Positions 1 through 20,147 of a stretch of DNA of 64,000 nt are shown piece by piece; the stretch's first letter is position 1; each line of letters opens with the position of its first letter. The translations under genes and the position numbers were made by a program. The stretch is from Mastacembelus armatus (taxonomy: Eukaryota; Chordata; Actinopteri; Synbranchiformes; Mastacembelidae): positions 3,454,562 through 3,518,561 of the forward strand of contig NC_046654.1 in the NCBI RefSeq assembly GCF_900324485.2, given 5' to 3'. A model generated the notes under the pieces. The model saw only the letters and a list, made by a program, of their open reading frames with translations. It was not told the origin of the DNA and did no database searches.

Positions 1-1690
<1,690 letters not shown>

Positions 1691-1696
1691 ATTGTC

Positions 1697-2045
1697 AGTG
1701 GCAGTGGTGGAAGAAGTACTGATATACTTAAGTAAAAATACCAAAATGTAGAAATACTTTGTTACAAATAAATCTGCATCCAGGTACTAAAGTATACACA
1801 GCCCAAATTACTTAAAGATTTGTGTTACTGGATTCTATTTATTGATTAATAAATATTATAGTATTCAAGTATTATTTTATTATTAAACTCATTAATATAT
1901 TATTAAACAAAATGCAATCAAAACATAACTTATTATATATTATTCCAGGCTAAGATAATACTTCACAGGCTTCCCAGAGGTATATAAGGCAATTAAAATG
2001 AAAATGAAATGATTTACACTTTAAAGTACTTTTACTTTCAGTACT
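1697..2045 (+). repeat. Degenerate teleost interspersed element (AAGTAAAAGTAC family)
   Basis: The block opens with GGTGGAAGAAGTACTGATATAC and continues with TTAAGTAAAAATACC and later repeated AAAGTAC / TTTTACTTTCAGTACT. This matches a non-autonomous DNA-type repeat that is very common in teleost genomes; a second, longer copy occurs at 36246-36900. The copy is diverged and AT-rich in its middle. I do not assign a formal family name. It lies between the trip11 promoter and the golga5 3' end. Confidence 0.55.
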
Positions 2046-2190
2046 ATTGTACATATATTTTTAAACCCAGTGGTACGATTAAACTGACTTTTTAGTGTAA
2101 AAGAAGTGAATATGAAGTGAAAAAAGTGAAAAGAGGTTGTATTTTCATATATTCATAAGGTGACAGGCTGTGTTGTTAACATCTAACTTG

Positions 2191-2196
2191 TTTATT
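2191..2196 (-). terminator. golga5 polyadenylation signal (candidate)
   Basis: TTTATT on the plus strand reads AATAAA on the minus strand, about 335 bases beyond the golga5 stop codon. It is the best-placed signal I saw and would give a short 3' UTR. Confidence 0.5.
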
Positions 2197-2528
2197 AAAA
2201 GATTTTTTTTTACATAGTGTTAAATACAATCTCTCAAGAGAACAGATGTCTGAAAGCAGTGATGACAGGTGTGAGATCATTTTTCATTTAATGTCCTTTC
2301 AGCAGTCCACCATTACAATATATCACTCTGTAATTATTTTAAAACTCAAAACAGCTATCAATCTTCAGTTGGAAATGATAAAGAAACAAGAACAAATGTC
2401 TTTAGTTCTTAGCATTTCTGTGCAAATCACGGAGAGTCAGGCCCCACAGTCCATATCCAGCACCTTGTACTATCCTTACATGGAAGGCAATAGAGCAAAT
2501 AAAAACCAAACTGATAAATTCAAGCCTT

Positions 2529-5500
2529 CTATCTTCCGTCAGGATAACCATGATGCATTTCTGGTGTGTAAGTCAAGAGGACAATCATGACCCACAAGTG
2601 CAATATGGCCTGTTAACAAAAAAATGGTTTGAGATTGTTAATATCTTTTACTAAAAGTGTTAATCAACATGGGAAAACTGTATACCATTTCTTAAATTAA
2701 TCCTCACCATGTATAGAATAACAAACACTCTGGCCACAGGGTATCGCCTCAAAAAGATTCCTAGTCTGATGCTGGAATATAGAAGAGAAACATTTTGTAG
2801 TTATCGTTGGGGAAATTATTTCACAATGGGAAACAGAGCAACTGCTATATTATTATGACAACTATAAGAAAAGGGAAATCTTACCTGAAACGGTCAATAG
2901 TGCTGGCTGCCTTACGTACTTTGCCATACACACCTGGACTGTCCTGATCACTGAAGAGTACTGGCATGTTTCTTTGTCGTGGCCCTGAAAATAAAAAAAA
3001 AAAAAAAAAAAAAAAAGACATTATGAGTCAATCTGATCAACTATTAAGCCTAACAAAAAAAAACAAAACAACTTTATTATTAACTATAAAAAGAGAAAAA
3101 CTGTACCAACATAATAATTCAACTGCTATTATTTGTCATGGTTAATCAAATTTCTGCAAAAAGACAAAGTCTCTAAATAGTCTTTTATTTAATCAAATAT
3201 ATCAAGAATGTCAGTATTCCTGTGGGGAAATTATATATCACTGTTCTGCATTTCACCTGTCTACAAAATACCAATCATTGTGGCCCATTGTAGTTGTGCC
3301 TACCTGGTCCCTCCAGGCCACTCATGTTGATGGCTGGTCCTCCACTTTGTCCACTCTCTGCATTTTTCAGCTGCTGTTCCAGACGCTCCAGCTGGAAGAC
3401 CAAGGAGCTTTTTTCTGTGCCCAGAGCCTCCAGCATCGTCTGCTTCTGGATCAACGCCTCTGTGAGCTGGTGAAGCCTATTCTCCAGCTCTGTCTGGCTG
3501 CTGCTGCTCAGAGTCTTGTTGGTCAGCTGGAAGAGTTAGTACATAAGAGGAAACATATTACTAAAGGTGACAGCTGTATCAGTGAAAAGGTTTGGCACAA
3601 TGTCATGGTAAAATAGAAATACCACACACTCTCGCAAAGAAGATCAAATGCAGCCCAAGCTCATTTGCATACATGGTTTAATTATAAAGGGACTGACCTG
3701 GTTCCTGAGTTTTTGGATTTCATCTTCTCTGTCTTTGATTCGACTTTGCAGAGTAGTTTTGGCTCGGTGGTTCTCTTCCTCAAGGTACTGCAACTCCTAT
3801 GATTTAACAAACCATATTTTCATTTAGTCAGATGCAAAAATTATGTAATAAAACATACATAAACCTTCTCTACAGTTGCTATTTTCGGACATTACAATTT
3901 CCATTTACCTGCTTGTAGCGCTCCACCTCAGCCTCCACCTCCTGCTTAGCTCTGTTCTGTAAGGCCTGCTGCTCCTGAAACTGCACCTGCTGTTCCCGCC
4001 ACATCTCTGCCTCAGCCAGGGCCTGATTCTCTAAGTCCTGAGAGAGAGGAACACCACAACTACAACTACAACAAATGTATGTACACCTGAAACACTCAAT
4101 TGAAGTCCTCACCCTTTACAGTATCTTACCTGTATTTCTGTTCGAAGTGTGTGCACTTGCCCCTGAAGTTTTTGGATCTCCTCCCTCTGTAACTCCTTCT
4201 CATGACGAAGTTCCTCCAGCTCCAGAGCCATGGCCCCACTGCCGTCCAGAGTGTCCAAGCCAGATCCCTCCTTCAGACTGCTGATCAGCTTCTCTTTGGA
4301 CTAGAAAGAACATTTACAAGATTATCACACACAGTTGAGAGTTATCAAATGAAAGCTGACCACAACACACAAAGATGTTAAAACTAATAAGTATAGCTTG
4401 AAAACAATGAAGAGCACTTCATCTTAGCGCCAGTGGCAGTTATAAAATGAGGGCCTCAGCCAGACTTACTTGGAGGATGCGTGAAGCTTTGTGCTTATAG
4501 TCTTGAAACTCCTGCTTGGCAGACTCAGCTGCTGCTTTGGCACTTTTCAGTTGCTGTTGGAGATCATCAACCCTGAGCTTCTCCTCTGCAGCTCTGCGCT
4601 CTGCTGCTGTCACCGTCTCTGCAAGGGTCTGCCTCTCACCTTCCAGTTTGGACAGTCGACCAGCATACTCACTCTACACGACAAAAGAATTAATACATTT
4701 ACACAGGTACCCCAACACTAAAGTGAAAAGGTGACAGGAATTTTCAAAACTATCAATTATGCACAGAGGAACAAATGTGATTACACTGTACCTGCATCTG
4801 TCTGTAGCTATCCTGTTCCCTCCTCAGAGCCAGTTCAGCCTCTCGTAGTCTCTCCTGTACCGTATCAAGAGCTTGGGACTGCATGCTGTTCCCCTCTGTG
4901 TGGTCTTGCATAATTCTAATTAAGTAAAAAAGTAAAAAAAATATCCTGATACCTACATTCTTTAAAAGCTGACTGTCTCTACTTCATAAGATTTCAACAA
5001 GAGTGTACCTTGACTTTTCTTTCTGTGCTTCCTCTAGTGCAGCACTGCGGGATTTCAGCAGCTGATCAGCTTCATCAAGTCTGATTTTCAGGACTGCTAG
5101 CTGACCATCTTTAGCTGAGAGAGCTTCCGTCAGGTCATCAACCTGTGACCGAAGTTCCCGAAAGGTTCGGTCAGACTGAGACTGCTCCGAGTTCCATCTG
5201 TCTGCTCGTAGTCGGGCCTGGTTCAGTTCTGCAAGAGTAGAGAACAACATCAGCAACAGAGAGGTGGATGTGCAGATATCTAGGTTGTCTTTCTGACTGG
5301 TCTTTTCTCTTACCGTCTTGCAAGTCTTTTGCTCTCTGGATGACTGAAGCCATCTCCTGGTTGAGAGAGGCCACCTCACTGCGCAGCAGCTGGTTCTCCA
5401 GACGCAGACTGGACAGGATCTGGCTCTGTGGCTCCTCTGTGGGAGGAGCAGGAGCCTCCTGCCTGCTGGACTCCTGGGGGACAGCCAAACCTGAGTCTGA

Positions 5501-6586
5501 ACTCTCAGGTGTGTCTTTAGTGAACACGGGTGAGAAAGAGCATAAAGAACACGTTTGGACATTAATACCTGAAAAGGACATGGTTATACAATTTATATAT
5601 GTAAGGCATAAGAGATGTGCCTGCAAATATACAATTAGGACTGGACCAGACCTGCAACGAATTGTTAAAGAACAGAACATATACAGACAATCATCTAAGA
5701 TAATCATGGTTTTAGTTATTTTTCATGTAAAATTAACACATTTTCTTTAATTTCTCTAGTTACTCTATATATGCAAAATAAGCACCATAGCTCAGACGCA
5801 CATTACAAACTTAAACCATCTGTATGTACTATTAAGATAGAAAACTCATACCATAGTTATATCTTTCTATGAGTCAGATACCCCCCACCCCCAATTAATT
5901 TCGCCACTGCAATGTGTCGGGTCAATCACACCTTGGCTTTGCTCTTTGGCGGAGCTATCCTCTGAAGTTTTGATGCTGTGAGCAGACAGGGAGCTCATGC
6001 TTGAGGCCCTGGATATACCATGGGTTGAGGGGGGTGTGGATGGGGCTGAGGGGATTGTATGAGGAGTGGTAGAAGGAAGCGGTGTAAGGGCTTGGACCTC
6101 AGTAGCTGGAACTACAACTTTAACAAGTTCTCTTCTTGAATCCCTCCTGCTGCTGATGGGAGGGTCTGAGCTGTTCAGAAAGTCAAAGAGCATGTCGTCG
6201 TCTACATCCTGGTCACTCTTTTTGGGCCTCACAAAGCCAGAAGAGTTCTTGGAAGAGTTGGCTACATTGCTGCCAGAACCAGAGGGGGTACTGGCTACGT
6301 TGGCTGTGCCTGCCAGCAGGGTTGCATTGGATCTTTTGACGTTTCCAGCTGCAGCAGAGATGTAGCTTGGTGCATCGTTGGAGGATGCATAGGTATGATG
6401 TGTCACAGCTGCATCGGTCTTGTACCCTGCGGTGCTATACTCAGGCTTGACAGTTGATTCTCCTTCATAGGATAATGAAAAGGAGGATGTTTTTGCCTGG
6501 CTATGGCTCAGGGCAGTGGCAGCTCCCTGGTCCACTTTATTCAGGAAATCTTCAGCTTTCCCAGCCAAGTCAGCCAACCAAGACAT
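2529..6586 (-). CDS. golga5: Golgin subfamily A member 5 (golgin-84), complete
   Basis: Golgin-84 is a tail-anchored coiled-coil protein of the Golgi rim that binds Rab1 and CASP, tethers intra-Golgi COPI vesicles and helps ribbon assembly. Twelve coding exons were mapped: 6586-5932, 5514-5314, 5228-5009, 4915-4792, 4673-4470, 4300-4130, 4037-3909, 3796-3698, 3526-3304, 2984-2885, 2771-2708, 2609-2529. All have GT-AG borders and keep frame, giving 756 aa (human 731). Residues 1-25 (MSWLADLAGKAEDFLNKVDQ...) match the family start. A low-complexity Ser/Thr-rich N-terminal third is followed by a long coiled coil from about residue 240. The C-terminus holds the single membrane anchor (VFVILYMAILHLWVMIVLL) and a short lumenal tail ending at the TAG. 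A noncoding first exon lies at about 7651 upward. Identity is secure. Confidence 0.96.
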
Positions 6587-6917
6587 TATACATCCTAAAA
6601 AACAGCAAAATATAAAGATAAAATGACACTTGGATCTTATTCCAATCAGGTTCCTAGATGTCAAGGTTTACCAGACAGCTAAAAGACGTTCAACATATTA
6701 ACATATTTGCTCAATTTAAGAATAAAAAAGTCACGTGTAATTATAAGTTATCAGGGAGTGTGAAAGATTATATGTGAAAAGGCTCCAAAAACAATTTCAA
6801 CAAGAACACAACTAAGTAGCAATAAAGGTGAGTTCAATGCCTGGTCAGGCAGCATAAATATGGGCAGGAAAAGTGAAGGAGCAGCAAATCAGACTATGGT
6901 TGTCCTGAGTACAGTGT

Positions 6918-6937
6918 GTGTTTGTGTGTGTGTGTGT
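6918..6937 (+). repeat. (GT)n microsatellite in golga5 intron 1
   Basis: A short run of TG/GT dinucleotides lies in the intron between the noncoding first exon and the first coding exon of golga5. Nothing else notable is seen between 6660 and 7640. Confidence 0.8.
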
Positions 6938-7650
6938 TATAACCATGAGTGTGATCAGGGCGTTGCTGGAAAACAGAGCCTGTCTCTTTGTCAAACGACA
7001 CTGAATAAATAAAAAAGGCTATAGTTCCGGCAAAGCAAAACTGGCTGTAAGTTATTATATGTCCTTATTGCTATAGAACATACAATATATGTCTGTAATC
7101 AGTGTATCTTCGAGATGCAAAGCAGCAACACAGTCCTACGGGTAAATTAACACAGAGTGGTTTAATAATCTGCTGTAGCTTTGGGTGGTAATGTACCTTT
7201 TAGAGGAGACAGTGTCAAACACACTTGTCCAAAACCACAAGTGCATCTGAATTTCAAAGAGCAGATGCAACAGGTTGAGCTTAACCCAATAAGATACAGA
7301 TAGTTAAGGTTAAGGTTTAGATGACATTAGACCCATAGTCAAAGTTAATAATCCTTTGGCTATTTCAAGCAGCCTGAGAGACTGGACTCAGGACTCAGGA
7401 CTCCCTCAGTGCAGGATTTGTGCACAGCTAGCATGCTAACTCAACAATCAACAATCAATGCTAGCTACTTATTCTGATTTTAACGACACCACATTTTACG
7501 ATGACGGTCAAATACAGGAGGGCGAAAGTTATTAGAGGAGCCTATGACAATGGAGTTATCACAACAGCAGCGTAAACACAGATGGTTCAGAATAAACTCC
7601 ATGATTGCTAAAGCTAACAGGCTATAACAGGCTATAAGCCAACAACGTAC

Positions 7651-7860
7651 CGTTTGAAACGACGTCCAGTTGTCAAAATGTCTCCGGTCACTATCGTCGG
7701 CTATTTCCGAGCTTTAACTGGGGAACATGGAAAAGGAAAACGGTCTGGATAAACACAGTCTAATGTCATTATCCGTCATAAAGATTTTGGTGATCTTCTC
7801 AATACGTGGACCAGGAAGCGCTGCTAGCAAGGGCCCCAAAACAGAGCGTCCTCAGAAAAG
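7651..7860 (-). promoter_or_regulatory. golga5 noncoding exon 1 and promoter
   Basis: On the minus strand, CGTCGTTTCAAACG is followed by the donor GTACGTTG (intron starts at 7650). This is a good 5' UTR exon end for golga5, whose ATG exon has an acceptor at 6595-6596. The upstream sequence to about 7860 is GC-richer and is the likely promoter. The start site is not defined. Confidence 0.5.
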
Positions 7861-8400
7861 CCTGATCAAAAATTAACCAATCAGATTTGCGATGTTCTGC
7901 ACCCGCCTCCTGTGTGCTCATGCGTTTTAAGAATAAATATATACAAATATAAGCTCTGGCTAAAAGTAACTTTAGACCACTACATTTATTAAATAACTTT
8001 ATTTTTATATTCAGATTAGTTAATTACACAACATAAGCAACAAATAAGTTATGACATACTGTTATAAGACTTCACTGATACCCAGGAGGGAATTTTTAAG
8101 CTAACCAGTATATACACTAATTATTAGTCCTCCTTGACCAGGTGCAATTTTAAAGCATTGAACACATCAGTAATTAAAATCCAATAATATAATATACTGT
8201 GTTATGAAATGAACCAGTCTTCCATATGGTCCAATAGATTTATAGTGCTACTAGTAGTAGAATACTACTTAAGTAAAAGTTCTGAATACTTCATATTCAG
8301 TACAACCAATGGTAAACCTATTCAACTAAATCCAACTGTCAGCTTTAAACTTAAAAAACAAACAAACAAAAAAACAGATAAACTGTTATGTTATGAAACA
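7861..8400. other. Spacer between golga5 promoter and rtf1 3' end
   Basis: The stretch is AT-rich with no coding exon. A short ACTTAAGTAAAAGTTCTGAATAC block near 8265-8290 resembles the repeat at 1697-2045 but is too short to call. Nothing else was seen. Confidence 0.5.
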
Positions 8401-8407
8401 GTGTCTT

Positions 8408-8413
8408 TTTATT
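8408..8413 (-). terminator. rtf1 polyadenylation signal (candidate)
   Basis: Plus-strand TTTATT reads AATAAA on the minus strand, about 890 bases past the rtf1 stop. It would define a 3' UTR that includes the CA repeat at 9188-9250. Confidence 0.4.
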
Positions 8414-9187
8414 TTTTCCGCACTCACTCCAAAATGTATATTTACATGGCATGCCACATCAATACAGGAACTGACTATGGACACAATTGATAACAAGTAG
8501 AATCTGCTCTGCAAGTTAAGGGGTAGGGAGTTATCCCATGAACAACCAAACAAGGTAGGAGAACTGAACCAACACTTTTATAAGCAGACCAGCGATAGAA
8601 AAGGGCTCCTCTTAAATCGTTTTGTTTCAAAGACTTAAAAACTGATAAATGTCCCGTTGACATCTAATGAAATTTTCACACTTCCCATGGAGAGCTGGTT
8701 CACGGTTGAGTCAGAGATAGTGATCATCTACACACACAAAAAAAAAATCTGTTAAAATTTAGGATGGACTTCATGGGCAGATGATCGCATATCAGGGGGG
8801 AAAACATTTACAAGAGTAATTCATTGTTGGTGATGACAAGCTGGTCAACTCCATTAAATGTCCAGTTCAGTAATTTCAAAATGCCTCAAGAATCTAAGTC
8901 TTCCAAGATAGTGTCCTTGTTCGAAGCCTTAACACGAGTGCTGCTTTTTCTCAGAGAAAAAAAAAAGGAGTGGACTCCAGATGATCCAAAAGATGGGGAG
9001 AGAAGTTAAATACATAAAAAAAAAAAACACAACTCAACATGAGAGTTTGTGTGTGATGATGAAAAAATAAAACAACAAATATCTGGACAAGTTTCCAAAG
9101 AGATCCTTTGAGAAAAATGTTGTCTTCACTCAGTATTTCCTCTGTGGTGGGATAAACAGTCTGTTTTATCAACAATCTCTCTCTCGC

Positions 9188-9250
9188 TCATACACACACA
9201 CATACACCCACACACGCGCACACAGGCACACGCACACGCACACACAGGCA
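9188..9250 (+). repeat. (CA)n-rich microsatellite in the rtf1 3' UTR
   Basis: An imperfect CACACA/CACGCA run lies about 60-115 bases downstream of the rtf1 stop on the transcribed strand. It is probably length-variable. Confidence 0.8.
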
Positions 9251-9304
9251 CGCACGGAACCAATTACACATGCAATGTGGTTTCTGAATTACGGACTGGG
9301 CACA

Positions 9305-16898
<7,594 letters not shown>

Positions 16899-17500
16899 GA
16901 TTAGCTGCACAGCTAACTTGCTAGCTACACTGTTTCGTCTAGCGTTAATGTTTGAGGTTAGCCACTGCGGCTAACTAGCTAGTTGGCTCTGCAGGCAGTC
17001 ACACAAAGGCACTACTGAGCATGCGCGCTCGTATCGCTACCATAGTTTCCAGATTTTTAAAAAAATATCTCTCCCAGTGAAATACAATTCGCATGTATGT
17101 TTGTGCTTGTTTCAATATTTTATTAATGACGTTTAAATAAAGAAAACACGGGACAGTGTGCGAGGGCTTTGAGAATTTGACAGCTCAGGTCGGAACTGTA
17201 GTTTCGCTGATTGCGGTAGTCAGGACGGTAATCTGTGTTGCACTAAGGCTACATTCAAGGACTGTTGAAAATAATTCGCTGCCCCATGTGTTTGAATCGC
17301 TTCTCTCTACAACTTATACATGATGTATCCTGAACGCAGCCTCGGTGCCTCCGCAGGGTCTCCGGTGTAGACCCGGACAACCTTGGATTTGTGAGTGTGC
17401 ACGACTACTTTATAATTGGGGCTTAAGGTAGTCTGACGGAAACAGAAACATTCATCATTCACCTTTTGGTACAACGTGGTCCGAGTAAGTAGAAACATTA
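16899..17500. promoter_or_regulatory. Divergent promoter region of rtf1 and ndufaf1
   Basis: rtf1 is transcribed leftward from here and ndufaf1 rightward. The region includes GC-rich sequence around 17000-17040 and a GGAACTGTAGTTTCG block near 17190 that resembles a ZNF143-type element. For ndufaf1, a good donor CCGA|GTAAGT at 17484/17485 could end a noncoding first exon, pairing with the acceptor at 18028-18029. The two starts are probably within a few hundred bases of each other. Confidence 0.5.
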
Positions 17501-18044
17501 TTTTAACTGTATATTCAGTTTTCAGAATTATGGCAACGTGGATTTAATGACTGTGTTTATTACTGTGATCATTTACTCAGTAAAGTGTGAGATGATAAAA
17601 TCCATTCAAACGCTGGCGTTAAGTTACCTGACTCAAAAACACACTCAAACGCTAATACCTCTGAATGTCAGACCAGGTTTGTATTTTTAATGTGACAATA
17701 CAAAGAGGCTCAGACTCACACACGTCAAGACATCAACACAACCAAAAACGTGTTTCAAGAGGAAATTAGTGCAGCTAAATAGTCTGCCTAGCTACCACGC
17801 AAAATAATAATAAAGCTGCTGATCAGTTCCTAAAAGTCTAATCATGCATGATTCACTTAAGAACAATGAAGGTAAAACTGGTAAAACATATTAGCTAATC
17901 GTTTCAGCATAAATCTAATATGCTATATCTTCTACCAGATAATGATGTACAGAATGTATGTCAATGAATGTGATTTTTAAATGTAAGCTTTTTATTAATT
18001 TAATCTTATTTATTAACTTGTCTCTGCAGCGTATCAGCACTAAA

Positions 18045-19500
18045 ATGTCCCTGCCAAAGATCACACATCTCCCCTCAGTGAGGCTTCTGAGCTCCATCAC
18101 AAAGCACCGCCAACAGGTGCTGCTCCCTCCTGTCACGCTACAGACTGTACCCAGAAGAGCTGTGATCCAGAGTCCATACAGGCGGCCTGGCCAGCCCAAG
18201 CAGGACAAGTTTCCATGGCAGAACATTAACTTTGACTTCTCCAAGGGTTTGGAGGGAATAAAGACAACGTTCATGCTTCTGAAAAAGGAGTTTACTGACC
18301 GCTGGGTTGGACCAGAGGGAAAACCTATCCTCGAGCACATGCTGGAGCAGAACAGAGTAGTATGGGAGTTCAGAGGTCCAGAGAGTCTGGAGCAGTGGAC
18401 GGTGTCTTCGGATCTAGAAATTGGAGGCCAAAGTGAAGTTTTCTTAAAGCTTGGCAAAAACAATAACACCTGCTTTCTGTACGGGTCTCTGGACTCTACT
18501 CCTCCAAGGGATGGAGAAACACGCTACAGTGGTTACTGTACCATGCGCTCAAAACAACCACTGGTTAGTGCCTTGTTCTTTTTACCTTCTAAAGTTTGAA
18601 CCATACATTGACTTATAAACAGACTGGGAGGTTACTAGTATCCAGGCTCATAGTCACCATTAGGTCAGTGAGGTCATGATATCAGTATTTTCTCTGGACA
18701 TGTGGGGATTTTAGCAAACTGGGGGTTGTTGTTATAGACTGATTCTAGTATTTTAGTCTCAGTTTAATTGACCATTGTTCTTTTTTCTCTTAGGGTTCAT
18801 TCAATAGGAAAAAGCACTATGATTGGACAAGTTTCAACGCTCTGCATTTGCGTGTCCGTGGAGACGGCCGTCCCTGGATGATCAACATTGGAACAGAAAC
18901 ATACTTCTCTCACCAGAAAGATGACGTCTACTGCTACTTTCTGTATACAAGGGGAGGACCCTACTGGCAAAACATTAAGGTATAATGACTGCAGCAAAAA
19001 ATATTCCAAGCCCTTAAAAAGAAAACGGTTATGGTTTACTGTATCAGCACTGTTGAAAAGTAGTCACTTAAATGTGATATTTGTTTTGTTTTCTAAAACA
19101 TTGATATTCTAATACATGTCATTCATTTCCAGATACCTTTCTCAAAGTTCTTCCTCACACACCGAGGAAGGATACAAGATGATCAGCATCCTCTCTGGCT
19201 GGACAAGGTAGAGCAAAGGAAGTTAAAATCAAATGGCATCAAATACATAAACTAAGCCATGACAAAGTTAAATCTATTTTTAATCTGTAAACATGGCATT
19301 CTAATAGTTTGGTGTTTGTGTGCCCTGTTTGTATTTACTTCATGTATTTGAATTTACAGATTAACACCATTGGATTTACCTTGGGAGACAAAGCAGATGG
19401 TCCATTCCAGTTGGAGATTGACTTTATTGGCGTTTGCAAAGATTATGCACACACAGAGCAGTTTGCCTACGAGGTGTACAAGAGGAATCCTGAAGTTTGA
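18045..19500 (+). CDS. ndufaf1: Complex I intermediate-associated protein 30 (NDUFAF1), complete
   Basis: NDUFAF1/CIA30 is a mitochondrial matrix-side assembly factor of the MCIA complex, needed to build the membrane arm of respiratory complex I. Four coding exons were mapped: 18045-18563, 18794-18979, 19133-19207, 19360-19500, all GT-AG and in frame, giving 306 aa (human 327). The N-terminus is Arg/Ser/Leu-rich with no acidic residues in the first ~30 positions, fitting a mitochondrial presequence. The CIA30 domain follows, with the conserved blocks [56 protein letters not shown]. The start ATG is 15 bases into the exon, which begins after TCTGCAG. The 3' end converges on nusap1. Identity is secure. 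Confidence 0.95.
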
Positions 19501-19744
19501 CACCAACTATTACAATATTGCAAATCAACTACCAATGGACAGGAGTTGCACTATTCTGATGCCTACAGTAAATTTATCAAAAAGCTCTTGAATTGGTTTT
19601 TGGGACATGAAGCAGTAGGAAATACATCTGCAACCTTTCAATTACAGGACATTAACTCAGACCAATGTGTTGCTCTTTCACAACTAAATCAAGGTATTTA
19701 AACCACTTCATGTTGTACTTTTTCGCATTTGTTCAATTAACAAT

Positions 19745-19760
19745 AATAAAAAAAAATAAA
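19745..19760 (+). terminator. ndufaf1 polyadenylation signals
   Basis: Two AATAAA hexamers (19745-19750 and 19755-19760) occur about 250 bases after the ndufaf1 stop. The nusap1 stop on the other strand is at 20148, so the two transcripts end tail to tail within about 400 bases. Confidence 0.6.
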
Positions 19761-20147
19761 TCCAAGTGAATTCTGTACATTTTGAAACAGATTTCCATTT
19801 TGGAAATAAACCACAACAGCAGAACTAAATTTGTATATGAGTGAGAAAGCAGACCAGTATTTTGTATTGATATATTTGTAGCTATTAGAGCAAAACATGA
19901 TATTTAAAAAAAAAAGTACAAGTTTATATGCAGGAAATAAGACAAATTTACATGTCAAACAACATTGTCAAACACTACACAAATATCTAAAAGTGACTGC
20001 ACTATAGCTAGGCTAGAAGCAATAAAAGAAAACTTTACTTTCCCAGCAGTTGGCTAAACACTGCATATTTTTTTTGTCAGCTACAAAAGACAAAATATTT
20101 ACAGTAGAACAAGAGGCTGTACAAACATTTAAAAACAAGTGATATTT

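Noticed and set aside
5268-5750. 160-codon frame opposite golga5
   Set aside because: It lies antisense to confirmed golga5 coding exons and matches no family.
17915-18469. 184-codon minus-strand frame over the ndufaf1 start
   Set aside because: Shadow of the ndufaf1 coding exon on the opposite strand.
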